Shown: positions 44,243 through 52,046 of the stretch, one piece after another
How the letters are laid out: each line of letters opens with the position of its first letter
Position numbering within the stretch: position 1 is the stretch's first letter
Assembly: GCA_022822745.1 (NCBI GenBank)
Contig: JAJEAO010000102.1
Span: forward strand, 20,927 to 84,926
Source: Acidobacteriota bacterium
GTDB lineage: Bacteria; Acidobacteriota; Vicinamibacteria; Marinacidobacterales; Marinacidobacteraceae
Reading direction: 5' to 3'
DNA length: 64,000 nt
Notes under the pieces: generated by a model
The model's input: the letters and a program-made list of their open reading frames with translations, nothing else
Told to the model about the DNA's origin: nothing
The model's database searches: none
Made by a program: the position numbers and the translations under genes

Positions 44243-45757
44243 TCAGCGGCGCCCCGCCAGTCGCGGCCAGAGCGGAGCGCCCTTCACCGCCGTCAGGGGC
44301 CGATCGGCGCGGAAGACGGCGTCCTCGTCGAGCCGCGGGACCTCCACGTCCTCCCCGGTCAGTCGGCGGAGGATCTCCCGCGCGGAGCCGGGCATGACCG
44401 GCCACAGCAGCACCGCCGCGATCCGGACCGCCTCCGCCGCCTCGTAGAGCGTTTCGTCGAGAGCCCCGGATGCCGAGGGATCCTTCGCCAGCGTCCACGG
44501 CGCCCGCTCGGTGAGGAACTCGTTCACCGCGCCCACCAGCCGGAACGCGGCCGTCGCCGCGTCGTGGAGGCGGAGTTCCTCCATGGCGGCGCGATAGTCG
44601 GAGACCGCGGCGCCCGCGAGTCCGGGCAGGCCGGTTCGGGCGCTCGGCGGGAGCCGTCCGTTCCGGTAGCGGTCCGCCATCGAGGTGATCCGGCTCACCA
44701 GGTTGCCGAGGGAGTTGGCGAGGTCGGCGTCGTAGCGGGCTTCGAACCGTTTCCAGGAAAAGTCGCCGTCCTGCCCGTAGGCGATCTCGCGGACCAGGTA
44801 GCACCGCAGCGGATCGGGCCCCAGGTGGTCCGCCGCCTCGAGCGGGTTCACCACCGTGCCGAGCGACTTGCTCATCCGTTCGCCCTCGAAGTGGACGAAC
44901 CCGTGGCCGAAGACCTGCCGGGGCAGCGGCAGACCGGCGGCCATGAGCATCGCCGGCCAGATGACGGCGTGGAAGCGGGTGATGTCCTTGCCGACGATGT
45001 GGAGATCGGCGGGCCAGCGATCCTCCCAGCCCGGCTCGTCGGTCCCGTAGCCGGTGGCGGAGAGATAGTTGATGAGCGCGTCGAACCACACGTACACCAC
45101 GCTCGAGTCGTCGAACGGCACCGGGATCCCCCAGCCGCTCCCCGGCCGGCTGACCGAGAGGTCGAGGAGGCCGGCCTCGATCAGCCGGGTCAGCTCGTTC
45201 CGCCGGGTCGCCGGTCGGATGAACCCGGGGCGTTCGCGGTAGAGCTCGAGCAGGCGGTCCCCGAAGGCCGACAACCGGAAGAAGTGGTTCCGCTCCCGGA
45301 TCCAGTCGGGCTTGTTCCGGTGAAGCGGGCACTCGCCTTCCACCAGATCCCGATCCTGCTTGAACGCCTCGCAGGAGACGCAGTACCAGCCCTCGTAGGT
45401 TCCCTCGTAGATCCCGCCCCGCTCGCGGATCGCCTCCAGCAGGCGGGTCACTCCCCGGTGGTGACGCCTTTCGGTGGTGCGGATGTAATCGTCGAAGGAG
45501 ATGTCCAGCTTCGACCACACCGCCCGGAAGGTGTCCTCCATTTCGCCGCAGTACTCGCGGGGATCGAGCCCGAGCTCCGCCGCTCGCCGCCGCACGTTCA
45601 GCGAGTGCTCGTCGGCCCCCATCAGGAACCGGGTGTCCCGCCCCGCGCTCCGCTGGTAGCGGGCGATCACGTCGGCGGTGATCTTCTCGTAGGCGGTTCC
45701 CAGGTGCGGCGCCGAGTTGACGTAGTCGATGGCGGTGGTGAGGTAGAAGGACGCCAC
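44243..45757 (-). CDS. metG: Methionyl-tRNA synthetase
   Basis: 504 residues from GTG 45757, the first start after the ABC ATPase gene that precedes the conserved FYLTTAIDYVNSAPHLGTAY. The ATP-binding HIGH-equivalent is HLGT, and the second signature is ERMSKSLG. A zinc knuckle is formed by YCVSCEAFKQ and GECPLHR. The anticodon-binding domain follows, with WVLA-type sequence RAPWTLAKDP. There is no C-terminal EMAP/tRNA-binding domain, so it is the short bacterial form. The frame further upstream overlaps the ABC ATPase gene and was rejected. It lies 14 bases downstream of that gene, an odd but tight linkage. Confidence 0.95.
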   Translation of the reverse strand: MASFYLTTAIDYVNSAPHLGTAYEKITADVIARYQRSAGRDTRFLMGADEHSLNVRRRAAELGLDPREYCGEMEDTFRAVWSKLDISFDDYIRTTERRHHRGVTRLLEAIRERGGIYEGTYEGWYCVSCEAFKQDRDLVEGECPLHRNKPDWIRERNHFFRLSAFGDRLLELYRERPGFIRPATRRNELTRLIEAGLLDLSVSRPGSGWGIPVPFDDSSVVYVWFDALINYLSATGYGTDEPGWEDRWPADLHIVGKDITRFHAVIWPAMLMAAGLPLPRQVFGHGFVHFEGERMSKSLGTVVNPLEAADHLGPDPLRCYLVREIAYGQDGDFSWKRFEARYDADLANSLGNLVSRITSMADRYRNGRLPPSARTGLPGLAGAAVSDYRAAMEELRLHDAATAAFRLVGAVNEFLTERAPWTLAKDPSASGALDETLYEAAEAVRIAAVLLWPVMPGSAREILRRLTGEDVEVPRLDEDAVFRADRPLTAVKGAPLWPRLAGRR

Positions 45758-45771
45758 GGGCGGCGCGGATT

Positions 45772-46839
45772 CTACGGCCGAGGGAAGGCGGGGACCGGAC
45801 CGGCGACGCGCAGGCGAACCCGCTGGCCGGGGCGCGGCAATCCCCGCCACCCATCTCGCGCGGGGGAGCGCACCGAGACGACGGCGCCGGAGGGAAGACG
45901 CGCCTCGAGGAGCCGGAACGGACCCTGGAAGGCCGTCCGGAGGAGCACCGCGACGCCGGGCCGCTCGTCCTCTCCGGGGAACGGCTCCACCACGACCCCG
46001 TCCAGCGGGAGCAGGACATCCACCGACCCCCGGGGCGGCTCGCCCGTTTCCGGCGGCAGCAGCTCGACCCGGCCGATCTCGCACCCGGCGCTCGATCCGT
46101 CGCTGTCCCCGGGAAGCAGGTTCGTCTCCCCGAGAAACCGGGCCGCCTCACGGCTCCCGGGATCCCGCGCGAGAGCCTCCGGCGGACCGGCGCGCACGAT
46201 CCGGCCGTCGAGCAGCAGCGCCACCCGGTCGGCCAGCAGGAACGCCTCCTCCCGGTCGTGCGTCACGAGCACCGTGGTGGTCCCCACCCGCTCCAGCAGA
46301 CGGGCCACCTCGTCCCGGATGCCGGCGCGGAGCGCGGCGTCCAGATTCGAGAAGGGCTCGTCGAGCAGCAGGAGCCCCGGCTCCGGAGCGAGCGCCCGCG
46401 CCAGCGCCACCCGCTGCTGTTCGCCGCCGGAAAGCTGGTGCGGCAGCCGGTCGGCCGCCTCGGAGAGCCCCACGAGCTGGAGCGCGCCGAAGGCCCGGGG
46501 GATGCCGGCGGGGCCGGGGACGCCGAAGGCGGCGTTTTGCAGCACAGTCAAGTGGGGAAAGAGCGCGTAATCCTGAAACACCAGCCCCACCCGGCGGGAT
46601 TCCGGGGGCAGGAACGCGCCGTTGCCGGCGACCCGCCGACCCAGGATGCGGACTTCGCCGCGATCCGGAGTCTCGAGCCCGGCCACGATGCGGAGCAGAG
46701 TCGTCTTGCCTCCCCCGCTCGGACCCAGGATGGCCGCCGTCGTCCCCGGGGCGACTTGAAGGTCCACTCCGTCGAGCACCGGCCGCGCGGCGCCGAAACG
46801 CTTCGAGACGGCCCGGCACTCGAGGGCCCGCACGCCCAT
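45772..46839 (-). CDS. fbpC: Iron(III)-type ABC transporter ATPase (FbpC-like)
   Basis: 355 residues. Walker A GPSGGGKTTL, Q-loop FQDYALFPHLTV, signature LSGGEQQRVALARAL, Walker B LLLLDEPFSNLD and switch VTHDREEA are all intact. The roughly 120-residue C-terminal extension with beta-strand pattern (VDVLLPLDGVVV, RLRVAGPVPAFP) is the TOBE-like regulatory part of FbpC/PotA-type ATPases. It powers the permease encoded 6 bases upstream; the substrate-binding lipoprotein gene is also next to it. Confidence 0.92.
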   Translation of the reverse strand: MGVRALECRAVSKRFGAARPVLDGVDLQVAPGTTAAILGPSGGGKTTLLRIVAGLETPDRGEVRILGRRVAGNGAFLPPESRRVGLVFQDYALFPHLTVLQNAAFGVPGPAGIPRAFGALQLVGLSEAADRLPHQLSGGEQQRVALARALAPEPGLLLLDEPFSNLDAALRAGIRDEVARLLERVGTTTVLVTHDREEAFLLADRVALLLDGRIVRAGPPEALARDPGSREAARFLGETNLLPGDSDGSSAGCEIGRVELLPPETGEPPRGSVDVLLPLDGVVVEPFPGEDERPGVAVLLRTAFQGPFRLLEARLPSGAVVSVRSPARDGWRGLPRPGQRVRLRVAGPVPAFPRP

Positions 46840-46845
46840 GCGGAC

Positions 46846-48504
46846 TCAGCGGACCGCCGGACGGACCCGTCGCCCGGGCCGGAGGATGAACGTGAGCGCG
46901 CCGGCCGAGGCGGTCAGCAGGAGGAGCGACGCCGCTCCCGCGCGCCCCATCTCGACATTCTCGGCGGCGCTCCACACGGTGGTCGCCAGCGTGCCGAATC
47001 CGGTGGGCGCCAGCATCAGGGTCGCGGGGAGTTCCTTCGCCGTCGTGAGGAAGACGAGCGCGAGGGCCGACGCGAGCCCCGGCCCCAGCAGAGGCAGCGT
47101 GACCCGCGTGTGGCGCCGCCACCAGCCTGCCCCCAGCGTGCGCGCCGCATCCTCGAGACGCGGACTGAGCGGCGCGAGCGCAGCTTCGAGCGGGGCGAGC
47201 GCCTGCGGAAGCGAGTGGACGGCGTAGGCGAACACGAGCAGGCCGAGCGTCTGGTAGAGGAAGGGGGCCAGATTCACGGCAAAGTACACGAGCGAGAGAC
47301 CCACCACGAGCCCCGGAAGCCCGAATCCGATGTGGCACACCGCTCGAAGCAGGGCGTGCCGGCGGGATGCGAACCGGACCGCGAGGAAGGTCACCGGAAT
47401 GGCCGCCGCGACGGTGGCGACGGCGGCGAGCGAAGCGGCCAGCGCGGTTCGAAGCGCCGCCGGCGCGAGACCGTGCGGGGCTGGCGGGGCCTGGACGAAC
47501 CAGTAGGCCGAGACGCCGACCGGCAGGAGCAGTGCGGGCGCGAGAACGGCGGAGCAGGCGAGACACGCCGGCCACCTCCACCGTCCCAGCGAGACCCGGC
47601 GCGGCGGCCTCGCCCGCGCCGAACCCGAACCGGGGGGTGGCCCGGTGCGCACCTCGAACCACCGCGCGCCCGCCAGCACCGCGAGGGTCGCGACCACGAG
47701 CAGCAGCGCGAGGCCCGCGGCGGTGTGGCGGTCCAGCGAGCCGCGCAACTGGTTGTAGATGGCCCAGGTGAACGTCTCGTAGCGCAGCAGGGAGACAGCG
47801 CCGAAGTCACTCAGCGTGTAGAGCGCGGCGAGGAGGCCCCCGCCGAGCAGCGCGCCCCCGACCAGCGGGAGGGTGACCCGGAGAAAGCGCCTCAGCGGCC
47901 CGGCGCCCAGGATCCGGGCCGCCTCGGAAAGCGAGGGATCCATCACCGCGAACCGGGCCCGGGCCGCCAGGTACACGTAGGGGTAGTTCAGGAGGACGAG
48001 CACCCCGAACGCTCCCGAGAACCCGTAGAGCGAGGGCAGCCGCTCCCAGCCGGTCCACGGCTCCAGCGCCTGCTGCAGCAGTCCTCGGGGCCCGAGCGCC
48101 GTGGCGACCGCGAAGGCGGCCACGTACGACGGGACTGCGAGCGGCAGGGCGAGGAGCCACGCCATGACTCCGCGCCCCGGCAGATCGGTGCGGGACGTCA
48201 GCCAGGCCAGCGGAAGGCCGAGGCCGATCGAGCCGAGAGTGACCGCCGCGGTCAGGAGCACGGTGCGGCCCGTGACTCCGAGGCTCCGTTCGCGCAGGAG
48301 CACATCGGCGAGGCCGCCGCCGGAGACCGCTCGGGCGGCCAGATACAGGAGGGGCAGGAGGCAGGCGACGCCCACCGCCAGGCCGGCCGCCTGGAGGAGC
48401 CGGGACGGTCCCCGGCTCGCGCCGCGCTCGCCGCGCCCGGCGACCCGGGAGCGGGGCGATCGGAAAGGGGAGGCGCTTCCGCCCTTCCCGAGGGAGTGGG
48501 TCAT
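46846..48504 (-). CDS. fbpB: Iron(III)-type ABC transporter permease, fused double module (FbpB-like)
   Basis: 552 residues with two halves of about six membrane segments each, as in FbpB/AfuB permeases. The EAA loops that contact the ATPase are SEAARILGAGPLRRFLRVTLP in the first half and LEDAARTLGAGWWRRHTRVTLP in the second. It lies between the substrate-binding gene and the ATPase gene, separated by 278 and 6 bases. The 278-base gap upstream is GC-rich and shows no gene. Confidence 0.92.
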   Translation of the reverse strand: MTHSLGKGGSASPFRSPRSRVAGRGERGASRGPSRLLQAAGLAVGVACLLPLLYLAARAVSGGGLADVLLRERSLGVTGRTVLLTAAVTLGSIGLGLPLAWLTSRTDLPGRGVMAWLLALPLAVPSYVAAFAVATALGPRGLLQQALEPWTGWERLPSLYGFSGAFGVLVLLNYPYVYLAARARFAVMDPSLSEAARILGAGPLRRFLRVTLPLVGGALLGGGLLAALYTLSDFGAVSLLRYETFTWAIYNQLRGSLDRHTAAGLALLLVVATLAVLAGARWFEVRTGPPPGSGSARARPPRRVSLGRWRWPACLACSAVLAPALLLPVGVSAYWFVQAPPAPHGLAPAALRTALAASLAAVATVAAAIPVTFLAVRFASRRHALLRAVCHIGFGLPGLVVGLSLVYFAVNLAPFLYQTLGLLVFAYAVHSLPQALAPLEAALAPLSPRLEDAARTLGAGWWRRHTRVTLPLLGPGLASALALVFLTTAKELPATLMLAPTGFGTLATTVWSAAENVEMGRAGAASLLLLTASAGALTFILRPGRRVRPAVR

Positions 48505-48782
48505 GGCAATCCCGACCCGGAACCGGACGGGAGATCGCGATGCCCCGTGGCTTTGCGCCGGCGCTCACCCGCGACGAAACGCACCGCCGTGACCGGGGAT
48601 GGGGAGGCGGGGATCGCGGCCCGGCGCTGCCGGCAGGAGGTCCCGCGGGGCCGGTTCTTCCGACAGGCGACCGCGCGGGGGCCGGTTCCGGCTCCTTGCG
48701 GAAGTGGGGCGCCGTCACCGCGGCTCCGCACCGGCGCCTCCCGACGCGGCAGAGCCGGCCCCCTTTCCGGTCCGCGTGGTTC

Positions 48783-49817
48783 TCAGAGCGCTCCGACTTC
48801 TCGGAGCAGATCGAGCGTGCCGCGCAGATCCTCGAGATCCCCCAGGTCGAGGTCCAGCGGCGCGATCTCGGACATGGGAGTCACCGAGGCGTCCGTCGGA
48901 ATCCCTTCCACCAGCGGGTACTCGTATGTCTCCCGGGCGAAGCGCTCCTGCACCGCCTCGGTGAGGAGGTAGGCGAGGAACTGCTCGGCGGCGGCGGAAT
49001 TCGTCGCGGTGTCCACCACGCCGCCTCCGGAGATGTTGATCAGCGCGCCCGCTCCGCCACCGGTGGGGAACACGCTGCGCGCCGTGAAACCGGGCCCCTC
49101 CTGCGCCAGGAAGCGGTGGAGGTAGTAGTGGTTCGAGAGCGCCAGCTCGACTTCGCCGTCGGCGACGGCGCGGTAGATCGCGGTGTTGCCCGAGTAGGCG
49201 ACCGGCTCGTTCGCGAGGACGCCGGTGAGCCACTCGCGGGCCCGGTCCTCTCCCTCGAGCACCCGCAGGGCGGTCACGAAGGCCTGGAACGAGCCGTTCG
49301 TCGGCGCCCAGCCGATCCGACCCCGCCACCTGTCTTCGGTGAATCCCCAGATGTCCTCCGGCGCGTCCTCCGGCGCAAGCAGCTCGGTGTTGTAAACGAA
49401 GACGCGCGCCCGGCCGGTCGTTCCCACCCAGCGGCCGCCGGGATCCCGGAACCGGGTCGGCACCCGGTCCAGGATCTCGGCCGGGAGCGGCGCGAGCCGG
49501 CCTTCGAGCGCGAGCTGACCGAGAGCCCCGGCATCCTGTCCGTAGTACACGTCGGCCGGGCTCTGATCGCCCTCTTCGAGGATCTGCGCGGCGAGATCCG
49601 CCGTGCCGCCGTAGCGGATGTCCACGGGAATCCCGGTCTCCTCGGTAAAGGCCGCGACCACCGGCCCGACGAGGCTCTCGCCCCGCCCGCAATAGACAAC
49701 AAGCGGATCGGGCTCTGCTTCCCCACCGCAGGACGCCGCGACGGCCAGGGCGAGGACGCCGATCGTCCCGAGGACGGCGAGCCGCGGCCCCCATTCGGTT
49801 CTGAAAACGGTTTTCAT
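48783..49817 (-). CDS. fbpA: Iron(III)-type ABC substrate-binding lipoprotein (FbpA-like)
   Basis: 344 residues from ATG 49817. Lipoprotein signal with AVAASC lipobox. PLVVYCGRGESLVGPVVAAF and YGGTADLAAQIL are the typical FbpA opening, and YSGNTAIYRAVADGEVELAL with NHYYLHRF carries the adjacent tyrosines used for ferric iron binding in FbpA proteins. VYYGQDAGALG is another family block. It delivers iron (as Fe3+ or a small chelate) to the permease. A 7-1-7 inverted repeat overlaps its start codon. Confidence 0.92.
   Translation of the reverse strand: MKTVFRTEWGPRLAVLGTIGVLALAVAASCGGEAEPDPLVVYCGRGESLVGPVVAAFTEETGIPVDIRYGGTADLAAQILEEGDQSPADVYYGQDAGALGQLALEGRLAPLPAEILDRVPTRFRDPGGRWVGTTGRARVFVYNTELLAPEDAPEDIWGFTEDRWRGRIGWAPTNGSFQAFVTALRVLEGEDRAREWLTGVLANEPVAYSGNTAIYRAVADGEVELALSNHYYLHRFLAQEGPGFTARSVFPTGGGAGALINISGGGVVDTATNSAAAEQFLAYLLTEAVQERFARETYEYPLVEGIPTDASVTPMSEIAPLDLDLGDLEDLRGTLDLLREVGAL
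49802..49816 (-). promoter_or_regulatory. Palindrome at the fbpA start, possible operator
   Basis: TGAAAACGGTTTTCA is a perfect 7-1-7 inverted repeat. It covers the fbpA start codon except its first base, plus codons 2-5, and sits next to an AT-rich stretch (49818-49834) that is unusual in this GC-rich DNA. An iron-dependent repressor could bind here, but it does not match a classical Fur box, and the coding sequence alone could produce it. Confidence 0.3.
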
Positions 49818-50056
49818 GATCGAATATGATAGCAGCGAAGGTGGCGAGCCGTCAGCCCCGGTTTCGCCTTCCTCGGGAAGGTCCACAGATGCGCCTCTCG
49901 TCCCGGATTCCGTGGCCCGAGCCGACAGCGCCCGTCGCACATGGCGTCCGAGGCAGTGAAGCGCCGGCCCGGGCCACCCCGCGGGCGCCGCTTCCCGCCC
50001 CACCGCGGACCGGAGACCCCCCGGAGGAATCCGGGATAGGCTCCCGGGGGTTCCCC

Positions 50057-51199
50057 GTGAAGCCCGTCACCCGCCGAATCGCCGCCTTCGCGCTCCCGTT
50101 CGGCCTCGCCGCGGTCCCGGGAGGCGCCGGCCAGATCGAGCTCGAGCGGCGGGTGGGAGCGGTCTATCGGGAAGCCAGCCCGGCGGTCGTGAACATCACC
50201 GCCGCGATCCAGAGCTACGAGTGGCTGCGGGGCCCGGTGACCCGCGAGGGATCGGGCTCGGGCTTCTGGTTCGACGATGACGGGCACGTCGTGACGAACT
50301 TCCACGTCGTGGAGGGCGCCGGGCAGCTCCAGGTGACGTTCTCGGACGGCGCCGTGGCCGACGCCCGCCTCGTGGGCGCCGACCCCACGAACGACCTGGC
50401 GGTGATTCGGGTGGCGACCGGCGCCGAGGACCACCCCGAACCGCTCCGGCTCGGGGAGTCGGACGCCCTCGAAGTCGGGCGCTTCGTCGTCGCCATCGGA
50501 CACCCGTTCGGGCTCGACCAGACGCTCACGACCGGCGTGGTGAGCGGACTGGGCCGGGTCATCGAGAGCCCGGACCGGGGGTTCATCGGCGAGATCATCC
50601 AGACCGACGCGGCGATCAACGTGGGGAACTCGGGCGGTCCCCTGCTCGACCTCGACGGTCGCGTCGTGGGAGTGAACACCGCCATCGTGAGCCCGAGCGG
50701 GACATCGGCCGGCATCGGCTACGCCATCCCGGCGGCGACGGTCGCCCGGGTCGTCCCCGAGCTGATCCGGAACGGCCGGTATCCGCACCCCCATCTCGCC
50801 GTGTCGGTCCAGGAGATCCCCGCGCGGGTGGCGGCCGCGTTCCGCCGCGCCGGGATCGCCGCGCCGCGCGAGGGGGGCCTCATGATCCGGGCGGTGGCGC
50901 GAGGCGGACCGGCGGACCGGGCCGGCCTGCGGGGGGCGGCGCGGCTCGGGAGACTCGGCAACCTGCGCATCCGCTACGGCGGCGACTACCTGCTCGCGGT
51001 GGACGGCGAAGCAATCGCCAGCGAGCGCGATCTGACCCTTCGCCTCGAGACGAACTACCGGGTGGGAGACGAAGTGACGCTCACCGTCTGGCGCGACGGG
51101 GAGGAGTTCCGGGCCCGGGTCCGGCTCGTGGACCGCGACTCGGTGAGGTCGCGCGGGCCGAGGAGGGGGGCCGAGAATTCGTATCGCCGCGACGGGTGA
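50057..51199 (+). CDS. HtrA/DegP-like secreted serine protease with PDZ domain
   Basis: 380 residues from GTG 50057, which opens a signal peptide (VKPVTRRIAAFALPFGLAAV). The chymotrypsin-like triad is visible: VVTNFHVVEG (His), PTNDLAVIRV (Asp) and NVGNSGGPLLDL (Ser). The C-terminal about 110 residues form one PDZ domain (GGLMIRAVARGGPADRAGL, LLAVDGEAIASERDL, VGDEVTLTVWRDGEEF). It should degrade or sense misfolded envelope proteins. The frame extends 77 codons upstream, but that part overlaps the fbpA promoter region and lacks a signal. The repeat array begins 31 bases after its stop. Confidence 0.9.
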   Translation: MKPVTRRIAAFALPFGLAAVPGGAGQIELERRVGAVYREASPAVVNITAAIQSYEWLRGPVTREGSGSGFWFDDDGHVVTNFHVVEGAGQLQVTFSDGAVADARLVGADPTNDLAVIRVATGAEDHPEPLRLGESDALEVGRFVVAIGHPFGLDQTLTTGVVSGLGRVIESPDRGFIGEIIQTDAAINVGNSGGPLLDLDGRVVGVNTAIVSPSGTSAGIGYAIPAATVARVVPELIRNGRYPHPHLAVSVQEIPARVAAAFRRAGIAAPREGGLMIRAVARGGPADRAGLRGAARLGRLGNLRIRYGGDYLLAVDGEAIASERDLTLRLETNYRVGDEVTLTVWRDGEEFRARVRLVDRDSVRSRGPRRGAENSYRRDG

Positions 51200-51230
51200 A
51201 GACCGACGCTCCGTGAAGCCCGCAGCCGGC

Positions 51231-52020
51231 GCCACCCCTGCCAGCGCATTGCCGGCGCGCCGGGCCGGTTCTCGCGGTAGCGGCCCCGCCCGGCACGGGT
51301 ACGCCGGCGCCACCCCTGCCAGCGCGCCGGCAAAGCGCGCCGTACCGGCCGGGAGCCCCTGCCGCCTTGGAGACCAGCACTGCAGAGGGCCCTCGTTGGG
51401 GTGTGCCGCTCGGTGCCGCTCTGGAGAGCGGCGTTCCATAGCGGCCGCCCGGAATCCACCCCGCCACCCCTGCCGGCGCGCCGGCAAAGCGCGCCGTACC
51501 GGCCGGGAGCCCCTGCCGCCTTGGAGACCAGCACTGCAGAGGGCGCTCGTTGGGGTGTGCCACTCGGTGCCGCTCTGGAGAGCGGCGTTCCATAGCGGCC
51601 GCCCGGAATCCACCCCGCCACCCCTGCCAGCGCGCCGGCAAAGCGCGCCGTACCAGCCGGGAACCCCTGCCGCCTTGGAGACCAGCACTGCAGAGGGCCC
51701 TCGTTGGGGTGTGCCACTCGGTGCCGCTCTGGAGAGCGGCGTTCCATAGCGGCCGCCCGAAATCCACCCCGCCACCCCTGCCAGCGCACTGCCGGCGCGC
51801 CGGGCCGGTTCTCGCGGTAGCGGCCCCGCCCGGCACGGGTACCCCGGCGCCACCCCTGCCAGCGCGCCGGCAAAGCGCGCCGTACCAGCCGGGAGCCCCT
51901 GCCGCCTTGGAGACCAGCACTGCGGGGGGGCGCTCGTTGGGGTGTGCCGCTCGGTGCCGCTCTGGAGAACCCCTACCGGGAGAACCGGGGCGCTCCATAG
52001 GAAGGGCGGCGTTCCGTAGG
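51231..52020 (+). repeat. Array of 154-bp and 78-bp direct repeats with internal hairpins
   Basis: Units all begin GCCACCCCTGCC. Order: 78-bp unit A (51231-51308), 154-bp units B at 51309, 51463 and 51617 (exact 154-base spacing), A again (51771-51848), and a diverged B from 51849. B units carry the hairpin GCCGCTCTGGAGAGCGGC (51415-51432, 51569-51586, 51723-51740) followed by GTTCCATAG. The last B unit has lost the right arm through an inserted CCCCTACCGGGAGAACCGG. Long reverse-strand frames here only read the repeats in shifting frames (154 is not a multiple of 3). It fills the gap between the protease and symporter genes. Confidence 0.9.
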
Positions 52021-52046
52021 CTCCCGCGCGGGTACTGTTCCCGCCC

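Noticed and set aside
43850..46570. 906-codon plus-strand open frame opposite metG and the ABC ATPase
   Set aside because: Antisense shadow; metG and ABC signatures are on the minus strand.
48505..48782. Small gene between the fbpA and fbpB genes
   Set aside because: Short open frames here lack start context and motifs; treated as a GC-rich spacer.
46258..48972. 904-codon plus-strand open frame opposite the ABC permease
   Set aside because: Charge-rich low-complexity translation without motifs; antisense artefact.
51231..52020. Repeat array considered as CRISPR
   Set aside because: Units are 78 and 154 bp, contiguous, without unique spacers and without cas genes.
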